Origin: SHWC01 sp050173345
GTDB taxonomy: Bacteria; Pseudomonadota; Alphaproteobacteria; UBA828
Assembly (NCBI GenBank): GCA_050173345.1
Contig: JBFXKW010000003.1
Location: 1 to 64,000, forward strand
DNA length: 64,000 nucleotides
Reading direction: 5' to 3'
The notes below the pieces were generated by a model. That model saw only the letters and a program-made list of their open reading frames with translations. It did not search any database and was not told where the DNA came from. Numbering within the stretch: the first letter of the stretch is position 1; each line of letters opens with the position of its first letter. Shown one piece after another: positions 16,846 through 23,829 of the stretch. A program made the position numbers and the translations under genes.

Positions 16846-17584
16846 GGCGCCACTCCAGAAGCCATGTGCGCGGCACGCCGCCGCGGCACCGTTCGAGCCC
16901 GACGCGCCAGCGTGGCCGGCCCGGCCCTTCGGGGCTATGCACGAGCCCCGGCGCGGCGGCGACGCGCCAGCGGGTCAATGCCGCGCTCGGCGCCACGCCC
17001 GCGGGCCGCCGCCACAGCAGCAGCCCCGGCACCCCGCTCGCGCCCGCCGCGAGCTGGAGCCGGCGGCTCGCGGCGAGATCGACCGCTGCCTCGGCCTCGC
17101 CGACCACGGCGGCAAGCGCGGCGCAGCCGAGCCCCTCGCGCATCGCCCACAGCACGTCGGCGTCGCGCCTGGCGCGGGCGAACAGCAGCCGGCCGGGATC
17201 GAGGCCGAAGCCGGCGAGGCCCGGCGCATAGGGCGTGCCGGTCTCGCGCCGGACCGCATCGCTCAGGCACCAGAGCACCGGCCCGGCCACGCCGCCCGCC
17301 AGCAGCCGGGCGAGCAACGCGGCGACGAAGCCCGCGCCCGCTCCGGCATCGGCGCCGGCCGGGCTCGCCGGCACCACCTCGTGCAGGGCGCCGAGGCCGA
17401 GCCCGCCGCCGGGCAACGCCCGGTCGAGCGCGGCGAGCCCGAGCGGGACCGCATGATCTTCTGCCGGCCGGACCGCCGGCGCGGCCGCCGCACGCTCGAG
17501 GCCGTGGACCAGCCGGCGCAACTCGGCGACGGCGGCGTCCCGCCGGGGCGGCGGGGGAAGCAGAGAAAGCTGTGGCGCTGCCAT
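16766..17584 (-). CDS. imuA: RecA-like mutasome protein ImuA
   Basis: This 272-residue protein has an ImuA/RecA-like core (LGLAALDRALPGGGLGLGALHEV, read in two parts, then FVAALLARLLAGG and GPVLWCLSD). The Walker A region is poor, as in other alphaproteobacterial ImuA proteins. It works with ImuB and DnaE2 in damage-induced mutagenesis. It is the first gene of the operon, and a perfect SOS box lies 17 bp before its start. Confidence 0.9.
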   Translation of the reverse strand: MAAPQLSLLPPPPRRDAAVAELRRLVHGLERAAAAPAVRPAEDHAVPLGLAALDRALPGGGLGLGALHEVVPASPAGADAGAGAGFVAALLARLLAGGVAGPVLWCLSDAVRRETGTPYAPGLAGFGLDPGRLLFARARRDADVLWAMREGLGCAALAAVVGEAEAAVDLAASRRLQLAAGASGVPGLLLWRRPAGVAPSAALTRWRVAAAPGLVHSPEGPGRPRWRVGLERCRGGVPRTWLLEWRHETGDFALAAALPDRSAEPVPARLAG

Positions 17585-17600
17585 GGCTGCATGGCCTTTT

Positions 17601-17615
17601 GTTCGTGATTTGTTC
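17601..17615. promoter_or_regulatory. LexA SOS box before imuA
   Basis: GTTCGTGATTTGTTC is a perfect GTTC-N7-GTTC direct repeat, the alphaproteobacterial LexA site. It reads GAAC-N7-GAAC on the coding strand of imuA, so LexA should repress imuA-imuB and anything read through behind them. Confidence 0.88.
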
Positions 17616-17823
17616 TAGCACAGCGCCAGCCCCTGTCAAGCGGCGAGGCGGCAACGCCTTGCTCTGCCTTCCATCGCTCGGGATGCATCCGCCGGCACCG
17701 CCCGACCCTCGGCCCGGCGGCCGTCCACCTCTATCGGGACGGGAAAGATTTTCTGTTAACTGCCGGAACTAAAGTGCGCTAGTGTGGCGAAGGACACAAT
17801 TTCGCCGTAATCAGACCGGCCAC

Positions 17824-18081
17824 ATGCTCTATCTCACTCGCAAAACCGGTCAAACGGTGATCATCAACGACAACATCGAAGTCACCGTCGTCGAGGTACG
17901 CGGGCGGGCGGTGAAGCTCGGCTTCACCTTTCCGCCCGAAGCCACGGTGCTGCGCAAGGAAATTCACGAGAAGATCCTGCGCGAGAACCTCGAGGCGTCG
18001 CGCGCGCGCGAGGTCCTGGTCGAGGTGGAGATCGACGCCGAAGCGCTGACCAGCCGCCTGACCCAGAAGGTCAAGCCCTGA
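17824..18081 (+). CDS. csrA: Carbon storage regulator CsrA
   Basis: This 85-residue RNA-binding dimer starts MLYLTRKTGQTVIINDNIEV, the canonical CsrA N-terminus including the first RNA-contact strand; RAVKLGFTFPPEATVLRKE follows (FTFPPE varies from the usual IDAPKE), with a long alpha-helical tail as in alphaproteobacterial homologues. CsrA blocks translation by binding GGA motifs near ribosome sites. The flagellin leader (44101-44174) has two such motifs and its antagonist fliW is at 41668. The ATG at 17824 fits the family start; no clear Shine-Dalgarno is seen. Confidence 0.92.
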   Translation: MLYLTRKTGQTVIINDNIEVTVVEVRGRAVKLGFTFPPEATVLRKEIHEKILRENLEASRAREVLVEVEIDAEALTSRLTQKVKP

Positions 18082-18098
18082 GAGCCGCGTCCCTACTT

Positions 18099-18189
18099 CG
18101 TCATGCCCCGACTTGATCGGGGCATCCAGGGCTGCGGCACGGCAGTTTCCAAGGACTCCTGGATTGCCGGGTCAAGCCCGGCAATGACG
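18099..18189. repeat. Dispersed palindromic repeat, intergenic copy
   Basis: This 91-bp element (CGTCAT...ATGACG) has two inner inverted arms, CCCCGACTTGATCGGGG and TTGCCGGGTCAAGCCCGGCAA-type. It lies between the convergent csrA and PPOX genes. Its sequence and size match the copy inside dnaE2. The remaining bases up to 18308 show no gene. Confidence 0.85.
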
Positions 18190-18308
18190 ATTTTGAGCGC
18201 GGGTAACTATCAGCGAGACCTTGACCGGACGGCGATGGCACCGTCTGGAGCATCCGGCCAGCCTTGTCGGCCGGCCGGCGTCCCGTCCTAACAATCGCGC
18301 CACGGCTC

Positions 18309-18704
18309 TCAAGGATCCATCAGGCCGACGCGCTCCGGCTTGATGGTCACGATCAGCCGCTGTTCGCCCGGCTGACGGAACGGATACTCGTCGACGCCGA
18401 GATACTTCTTCGCCATCTGGTTGATGTGCTGGTCCGCGCCCTTGCTCTCGATCGAGACCACGCGGCCGCGGATCATCGCCTGCTTGTAGGGATTCTCCAT
18501 GTCGAACACCGCGACCGCCACGCGCGCGTCGCGCCGCATCGATTTCGGCTTCACCCGCCCCTCGGCGGTGTTGAAGATGATGTTCTCGCCGTCGGTATCC
18601 ACCCAGACCACGCTGGAAGACGGCGAGCCGTCCTTCAGCAGCGTCGAGACGGTCGCAAAGTTCTTGCCCGAGAGCAGCCGCTTCGCCAGTTCCGGTAGCG
18701 CCAT
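18309..18704 (-). CDS. PPOX-class pyridoxamine-phosphate oxidase/flavin-binding split-barrel protein
   Basis: This 131-residue protein has the FMN/F420-binding split-barrel fold: FATVSTLLKDGSPSSSVVWV, then IIFNTAEGRVKPKSMRRDARVAVAV (the phosphate-contact region, KPKSMRRD) and YKQAMIRGRVVSIE. These PPOX-class proteins reduce or bind small molecules with a flavin-type cofactor. It is not linked in function to the neighbouring flagellar genes in any visible way, and the substrate is unknown. Confidence 0.85.
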   Translation of the reverse strand: MALPELAKRLLSGKNFATVSTLLKDGSPSSSVVWVDTDGENIIFNTAEGRVKPKSMRRDARVAVAVFDMENPYKQAMIRGRVVSIESKGADQHINQMAKKYLGVDEYPFRQPGEQRLIVTIKPERVGLMDP

Positions 18705-18880
18705 ATCGTCCTCCCAATCGGATCGCCGCGTTCAAGGCCGCGCCGTGATTCGCATCTTGCCCCGAGGCGCGCCGCTTGGGGAGATGCCTTCGGCACGCAT
18801 GAGCGGATTCCGGCCGAGCCGCGCCGCTGTTTTCGACAGGCGAAGGGAGCTCCACCCCTGAGCCGGTCTCGGCCTCCTCT

Positions 18881-18896
18881 TTAAGCCAACATTAAC
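18881..18896. promoter_or_regulatory. CtrA box upstream of fhlB-fliO-fliP
   Basis: TTAAGCCAACATTAAC is a perfect TTAA-N7-TTAAC CtrA site, followed directly by a GTTAAC half-site (18897-18902). It lies 76 bp before the first gene of the export operon, the position expected for CtrA activation of an early flagellar promoter. Confidence 0.8.
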
Positions 18897-18971
18897 GTTA
18901 ACGGACGACCATCGCCGCAGGGGACAAGGCCCCGCCGTCGCGCGGCACGCGACGATGCAACCGGCGAAACC

Positions 18972-19283
18972 ATGGCCAGATCCGAAAAAGACGACGAGCA
19001 ATCGGCCGACCGCCGCGTCGCGGTCGCGCTCAGCTATGACCGGGAGGCCGACCCTGCGCCGCGCGTCAGCGCGAGCGGCAAGGGTCCCGTCGCCGAGCGC
19101 ATCCTGGCACTCGCCAGGGAGCATGGCATCCCGGTCCGCGAGGACGCCGACCTCGCCGAGCTGCTCGGCAAGCTCGACCTCGACAGCGTGATCCCGGTCG
19201 AGGCCTTCGTCGCGGTCGCCGAAATCCTTTCCTTCATCTATCGCCAGAACGGCAAGCTCAAGGAGCAGCGCGGCACGCCATGA
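18972..19283 (+). CDS. fhlB: FlhB-like C-terminal domain protein (FhlB, EscU/YscU/HrcU family)
   Basis: This 103-residue soluble protein resembles the cytoplasmic export-switch domain of FlhB: RRVAVALSYDREADPAPRVSASGKG, then VAERILALAREHGIPVREDADLAELLGKLDLDSVIPVEAFVAVAEIL (read in parts), without the membrane part and without the NPTH autocleavage motif. Such FhlB proteins may partly replace the switch domain in flagellar type III export. It is first in an operon with fliO and fliP, four bases overlapping the next gene, behind a CtrA box. Confidence 0.87.
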   Translation: MARSEKDDEQSADRRVAVALSYDREADPAPRVSASGKGPVAERILALAREHGIPVREDADLAELLGKLDLDSVIPVEAFVAVAEILSFIYRQNGKLKEQRGTP

Positions 19284-19603
19284 GCACGCTCGCCGAGGCC
19301 CGCGCCTCGATCGCCGAGATCTATCGCTTCCTCGCGCAAGGCCGCGCGGCGCTCGAACGCGGCGACGCCTTCGACATCTCACCATTGGAGCCCGTGCTCC
19401 GCGCTCTCGCCGGCCAGGTCGGCGCGCTGCCGGCAGCAGAGGCCGGCACGCTCAAGCCGGCGCTGATCGCGCTCTATGACGAGCTCGAACGCTTCGGCAC
19501 GACGCTGAGCGAGGCGCATGCCGCACTCGGCCAACAACTTAAAGGGCTCTCGCGCGGCAGCCGCGCCGCCAGCGCCTATGGCAAGCGACCCGACAAGGGC
19601 TGA
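19280..19603 (+). CDS. Unrecognised helical protein of the fhlB-fliO operon
   Basis: This 107-residue protein is rich in Ala, Leu and Glu and likely all-helical, with no membrane segment, signal peptide or known motif (IAEIYRFLAQGRAAL, then LEPVLRALAGQVG and ALIALYDELERFGTTL). Size and position between fhlB and fliO suggest a flagellar export chaperone of the FliT/FlgN kind, but this is inference from context only. It starts with ATGA overlap on fhlB and ends 9 bp before fliO. Confidence 0.7.
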   Translation: MSTLAEARASIAEIYRFLAQGRAALERGDAFDISPLEPVLRALAGQVGALPAAEAGTLKPALIALYDELERFGTTLSEAHAALGQQLKGLSRGSRAASAYGKRPDKG

Positions 19604-19612
19604 GCGCCGCGC

Positions 19613-20020
19613 ATGGATCTCGACGCCTATCTGAGGTTCGCCCTCGCGCTCGTCCTCGTCATCGGGCTGATCGCGCTGATCGCCTGGCTGGTGCGCCGCT
19701 TCGGGCTGGCGCAGCGGCTCGCGCCCGGCACCAGCCTGCCGCGCCGCTATCGCCGCCTCGGGGTGATCGAGGTCTGCCCGGTGGACGGCAGGCGCCGGCT
19801 CGTGCTGCTGCGCCGCGACGGCGTCGAGCACCTGGTCATGCTGTCGGGCAATGGCGGCGGCTTCGTGGTCGAGCGCGGCATCGGCGCCCATAAGTCATCC
19901 GAAAGCTTCTCCGACGCGCTGGCTGAAAGCGACGCCGAGGACGACGAGGCGGCCGAGCAGGCCGAAGACGAAACACCGGGGCAGCCGCCCTCGCCCGGCC
20001 TGCCCGGGTCGCGCGCATGA
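19613..20020 (+). CDS. fliO: Flagellar export protein FliO
   Basis: This 135-residue protein has one N-terminal membrane segment (about residues 7-28, FALALVLVIGLIALIAWLV), followed by RRFGLAQRL and the short FliO cytoplasmic domain (YRRLGVIEVCPVDGRRRLVLLRRDGVEHLVML, read in parts) and a Glu/Asp/Pro-rich tail. FliO assists assembly of the FliP ring of the export gate. It overlaps fliP by four bases (ATGA). Confidence 0.9.
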   Translation: MDLDAYLRFALALVLVIGLIALIAWLVRRFGLAQRLAPGTSLPRRYRRLGVIEVCPVDGRRRLVLLRRDGVEHLVMLSGNGGGFVVERGIGAHKSSESFSDALAESDAEDDEAAEQAEDETPGQPPSPGLPGSRA

Positions 20021-20778
20021 GGATGCGCTATCGTCTGGCGCTCGCGGCATCGGCCGCGGCGCTCGCCGGGCTCGTCATCATGGCGCTCGCAGCGCCCGCG
20101 ACGGCGCAGGAGCTGAGCTTCAACCTGGGCGATTCGAGCGGCTCGAGCACGGGGCAAATCCTCCGCCTGATCGCGCTGCTCACGGTGCTCAGCGTGGCGC
20201 CCGGCATCCTCGTCGTGGTGACCTCGTTCACCCGCATCGTGGTGGTGCTCTCGCTGCTCAGGAGCGCGCTCGGGCTTCAACAGACGCCGCCGAACACGGT
20301 GATCGTCAGCCTCGCGCTCTTCCTCACCGCGTTCGTCATGGCGCCGACGCTGGAGCGCGCCTACAACGAAGGCATCGCGCCGCTGATCGCCGAGGAGATC
20401 AGCGAGGAGCAGGCGTTCGACCGCACGGTGGCGCCGCTGCGCGAGTTCATGCTGACCCAGGTGCGCGAGGGCGACCTGCGCCTCTTCATGGACATGGCGC
20501 AGACCGGCCCGGTCGCGACGCCGCAGGAGACGCCGCTGCGCGCGCTCATCCCAGCCTTCGTGGTGAGCGAGCTCAGGCGCGCCTTCGAGATCGGCTTCCT
20601 GATCTTCGTGCCGTTCCTGATCATCGACATGGTGGTGGCCGGCATCCTGCTCTCGATGGGCATGATGATGCTGCCGCCGGTCACCGTGTCGCTGCCCTTC
20701 AAGCTGATCTTCTTCGTGCTGGTCGACGGCTGGTACCTGCTCGCCGGCTCGCTCGTGCAGAGCTTCGGCGGCGGGTAG
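20017..20778 (+). CDS. fliP: Flagellar type III export gate protein FliP
   Basis: This 253-residue membrane protein has a cleavable signal peptide (to about residue 30, ending APATAQ), then the FliP core: LSVAPGILVVVTSFTRIVVVLSLLR, QTPPNTVIVSLALFLTAFVM, FEIGFLIFVPFLIIDMVVA and GMMMLPPVTVSLPFKLIFFVLVDGW (each a membrane or gate motif of the family). FliP forms the pentameric core of the export gate with FliQ and FliR, which are not in this window. It ends three bases before the stop of a convergent vapC gene. Confidence 0.96.
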   Translation: MRMRYRLALAASAAALAGLVIMALAAPATAQELSFNLGDSSGSSTGQILRLIALLTVLSVAPGILVVVTSFTRIVVVLSLLRSALGLQQTPPNTVIVSLALFLTAFVMAPTLERAYNEGIAPLIAEEISEEQAFDRTVAPLREFMLTQVREGDLRLFMDMAQTGPVATPQETPLRALIPAFVVSELRRAFEIGFLIFVPFLIIDMVVAGILLSMGMMMLPPVTVSLPFKLIFFVLVDGWYLLAGSLVQSFGGG

Positions 20779-20781
20779 GCC

Positions 20782-21201
20782 TCACGCTGCCCAGGGGTCG
20801 ACCAGCTTCAGACCCAAGCCTTCGAAGTGCCGCCCATTGCGCGTCGCGAGCGTTGCCTTGCGTGCCGCAACGACGCCCGCGATCTGCACGTCACGGATTT
20901 CGACGGTCCGGCCGCGCTTGCGCTGGCGCGCTGCGATCAAGCCGGCCGCATCGGCAGCATTCCGGTCGAACGGCAGCACGCGGCCTGCGAAATCCTCATC
21001 GAGCGCAGCGGTGAATGCAGCTTCCAGCCGACGGCGCTTACGCCCATCGGCCAGGAGCTCAAGCCCGAACCGGACCTCGAACATAGTGATGGCCGTGGTC
21101 CATATGGACTCGGACGGTTGATCGTCCAGCCAGGCCACGACACGCGGATCCGGCTCGTGCTGCATCAGCGCCGAGATGACGTTGGTATCAAGGACGATCA
21201 A
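20782..21201 (-). CDS. PIN-domain ribonuclease toxin (VapC family), second copy
   Basis: This 139-residue PIN toxin begins MIVLDTNVISALM (first catalytic Asp), has TMFEVRFGLELL (conserved Glu), VEIRDVQIAGVVAARKATLATRNGRHFEGLG with the later acidic and Arg positions. It belongs to the VapC/FitB group. It overlaps its antitoxin by four bases and abuts fliP tail to tail, marking an accessory insertion between flagellar genes and kup. Confidence 0.92.
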   Translation of the reverse strand: MIVLDTNVISALMQHEPDPRVVAWLDDQPSESIWTTAITMFEVRFGLELLADGRKRRRLEAAFTAALDEDFAGRVLPFDRNAADAAGLIAARQRKRGRTVEIRDVQIAGVVAARKATLATRNGRHFEGLGLKLVDPWAA

Positions 21202-21458
21202 CGCGAGAAATCCGCCGGCCGCGCCGGTGCGCCGCGCAACTCTTCGATCTCGGCATCGAGGCCGATCCGCGCGAAACGCCGGGCGAGCCTCGTGCCGAGC
21301 GCCGGTTGCGCCTCGCCCTCCCGGCTGACGGCGCTGCGCAGGATATCGCGCACCTCTTCCTCGGTGCTCCGCCCATGCCGCCGCGCACGCGCTTGCAGCT
21401 TCGCTTTCACGTCGTCATCGAGATTGCGGACCACGAGTTGAGCCACCGCCATCTCCAT
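21198..21458 (-). CDS. VapB/FitA-type antitoxin, second copy
   Basis: This 86-residue protein has the Arc/FitA ribbon-helix-helix start (AQLVVRNLDDDVKAKLQARA and RSTEEEVRDILRSAV) and a C-terminal tail ending PARPADFSR for toxin binding. A perfect 16-bp palindrome directly upstream is the probable autoregulatory operator. ATGs at 21458 and 21452 are both possible starts. Confidence 0.9.
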   Translation of the reverse strand: MEMAVAQLVVRNLDDDVKAKLQARARRHGRSTEEEVRDILRSAVSREGEAQPALGTRLARRFARIGLDAEIEELRGAPARPADFSR

Positions 21459-21464
21459 TCAATA

Positions 21465-21480
21465 TGATATCATGATATCA
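21465..21480. promoter_or_regulatory. VapB operator palindrome
   Basis: TGATATCATGATATCA is a perfect 16-bp palindrome, AT-rich in a GC-rich region, starting 7 bp before the vapB start codon. This is the usual place for autorepression. Confidence 0.65.
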
Positions 21481-21923
21481 AACGATCCATCGATCGGCAA
21501 GGCATCGGTTGACCCAACGCCGTTCGAGTATCGATGGCTGGTGACGGCCCGCTGCCGCGGGGCTCGGTCTGGGTAGGCCGATATTCCCTGTCTCGACGGC
21601 GCGGGCGGCGCTAGCGATCGTTCTCTGAGCGCTACATCCTTGATTGAATTATATCATTCATCCCCCGATCCGGTGCGAAGCCCGGCCTCGGATGCGCCGT
21701 GGATTGGTCTTTCCGCACGGACGCGACTATCATGGCCGGCGTTTCGAGTCTTCTGCCGCTCGTCCTCGGACATCATCGCAGCGGACAAGAGCAATCGCAC
21801 GGGCCAGAAGCCCAATCCCTCCCACCAGATCATCGGCACCCTGAACCCGGTTCCTGTCGTGGCCGCGCCATGCCTATCGCGTGGCTTCGCCGTGCTGAAA
21901 GATCGCCCGCGAGAGGCATCGTC
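21481..21923. other. Intergenic region between vapB and kup
   Basis: About 440 bp without a convincing gene; open frames here run into kup in other phases and lack ribosome sites. An AT-rich stretch near 21640-21660 (TTGAATTATATCATT) is the most promoter-like sequence for kup. No riboswitch fold was recognised. Confidence 0.5.
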
Positions 21924-23795
21924 ATGCCTGCCACCAAAACCGCCCCATCGCTTGCGACGCTCGTGCTCGGCGCGATCGGCGTCGTCTACGGCGACATCGG
22001 CACGAGCCCGATCTACACCATGCGGGAGGCTTTCGCCGGCGCGCACCCGCTCGCGCTCGACCGCGCACACATTCTCGGCGTGGTATCGCTGATCTTCTGG
22101 TCGATCACCATCGTGGTCTCCATCAAGTACGTCGCCTTCGTCATGCGCGCGGACAACAAGCGCGAAGGCGGCGTTCTCGCTCTGCTTGCGCTGGTCGGCC
22201 GCGTCATGCACGGCTCGCGGATCGGACTGGTGATCCCGGTGATCGGCATCTTCGCCGCCGGACTGTTCTACGGCGACAGCATGCTGACCCCCGCGATCTC
22301 GGTGCTGAGCGCCGTCGAGGGCCTGGAGGTCGTAAACCCTTCGCTCGAACCCTATGTGCTGCCGCTCACCGCCGGCATCATCGTCGTACTGTTCGCGGCG
22401 CAGCGCTGGGGCACCGGGTTGCTCGGCAGCCTGTTCGGCCCGATCATCTCGCTCTGGTTCGCCGCGCTCGCGATCGCCGGCGCCGCAAAGATCGCCGAGT
22501 ATCCGGCCATCCTCGCCGCGCTCAATCCAGCCTATGCCATTCAGTTCTTCATTCTCGACAAATGGCTGGCGTTCCTGGCGCTGGGCTCGGTCTTCCTCGC
22601 GGTGACCGGGGCGGAGGCGCTCTATGCGGACATGGGCCATTTCGGCCGAAAGCCTATCCGCCGCGCCTGGTTCCTCGCGGTCATGCCGGCTCTCCTGCTC
22701 AACTATTTCGGGCAGGGCGCGCTGCTCATCGAGCAGCCGGAGGCGATCGACAGCTCGTTCTTCCGCATGGTGCCGGACTGGGCGCTGCTGCCGCTGGTGG
22801 TGCTTGCCACGATTGCGACCATCATCGCGTCTCAGGCGGTGATCTCCGGCGCCTTCTCGGTGACGCGCCAGGCGATCCAGCTCGGCTACCTGCCGAGATT
22901 GCGTATCCGCCACACCTCGGAAGCCGAGATCGGGCAGATCTACATCCCGTTCATCAACTGGTCCCTGATGGTGCTCGTCATCCTCCTGGTGGTCGGCTTC
23001 GAATCGTCGAGCAACCTCGCTTCGGCCTACGGCGTGGCGGTATCGGGCACCATGATCATCACCTCGGTGCTGATCGGCTTCGTGATGTTTCGCACATGGC
23101 GCATGAAGCGGCCGGTGGCGTTCATGCTGCTGGCCTTCTTCCTGACCATCGACCTCGCCTTCTTCGCGGCCAACGCCACCAAGATTCCGCATGGCGGCTG
23201 GTTCCCGCTCCTGGTCGGCGTGATCGCGCTGATCCTGCTGACCACCTGGCACCGCGGCCGGGCCCTCCTGGCACAGCAGCGTGAACGCGCCATGCTGCCG
23301 GACGAGATGTTCCTGAAATCGCTATCCGCCGACACCCCGCGCGTGCAAGGCACGTCGGTCTTCATGACCGCGCAGGAGCAAGGCATCCCGAACGCGCTCC
23401 TGCACAACCTCAAGCACAACAAGGTGCTTCACGAGCGCGTCATATTTCTCACGACGCGGGTCGAGGACGTGCCGAGGGTCGAGCCCGAGGAGCAAATCCT
23501 GGTGAGCTCGCTCGGCCGCCGGTTCTATCGCGTCATCGTGCGTTTCGGCTTCATGCAGGACCCGGACGTTCCGAAGGCGCTGGCACGCCTCGATGCGCAC
23601 GGGCTGCCGATCGATCTCATGGATACGTCCTTCTTCCTCGGACGCGAGACGGTGATCCCGAGCCGCCAACGCGGCATGTCGCTCTGGCGCGAGGTCGTGT
23701 TCGCCTGGATGTCGCGGAACGCCGCGAGCGCGATGGAGTTCTACCGCCTGCCGACCAACCGGGTCGTCGAGCTGGGCTCGCAGATCAAGATCTGA
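21924..23795 (+). CDS. kup: Low-affinity potassium uptake protein Kup
   Basis: This 623-residue inner-membrane K+/H+ symporter matches the family length when started at the ATG at 21924 (MPATKTAPSLATLVLGAIG) behind GAGAGG. It carries GVVYGDIGTSPIYTMREAF, GLFYGDSMLTPAISVLSAVEGL, FGPIISLWFAAL, EALYADMGHFGR and LNYFGQGALLI, about 12 membrane helices to residue 440, then a cytoplasmic C-terminal domain. Longer in-frame upstream sequence does not look coding. It is not related to the flagellar genes around it. Confidence 0.95.
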   Translation: MPATKTAPSLATLVLGAIGVVYGDIGTSPIYTMREAFAGAHPLALDRAHILGVVSLIFWSITIVVSIKYVAFVMRADNKREGGVLALLALVGRVMHGSRIGLVIPVIGIFAAGLFYGDSMLTPAISVLSAVEGLEVVNPSLEPYVLPLTAGIIVVLFAAQRWGTGLLGSLFGPIISLWFAALAIAGAAKIAEYPAILAALNPAYAIQFFILDKWLAFLALGSVFLAVTGAEALYADMGHFGRKPIRRAWFLAVMPALLLNYFGQGALLIEQPEAIDSSFFRMVPDWALLPLVVLATIATIIASQAVISGAFSVTRQAIQLGYLPRLRIRHTSEAEIGQIYIPFINWSLMVLVILLVVGFESSSNLASAYGVAVSGTMIITSVLIGFVMFRTWRMKRPVAFMLLAFFLTIDLAFFAANATKIPHGGWFPLLVGVIALILLTTWHRGRALLAQQRERAMLPDEMFLKSLSADTPRVQGTSVFMTAQEQGIPNALLHNLKHNKVLHERVIFLTTRVEDVPRVEPEEQILVSSLGRRFYRVIVRFGFMQDPDVPKALARLDAHGLPIDLMDTSFFLGRETVIPSRQRGMSLWREVVFAWMSRNAASAMEFYRLPTNRVVELGSQIKI

Positions 23796-23829
23796 GGCAG
23801 GTCATACGCTGGGGCCGGCTAGACGGCCT

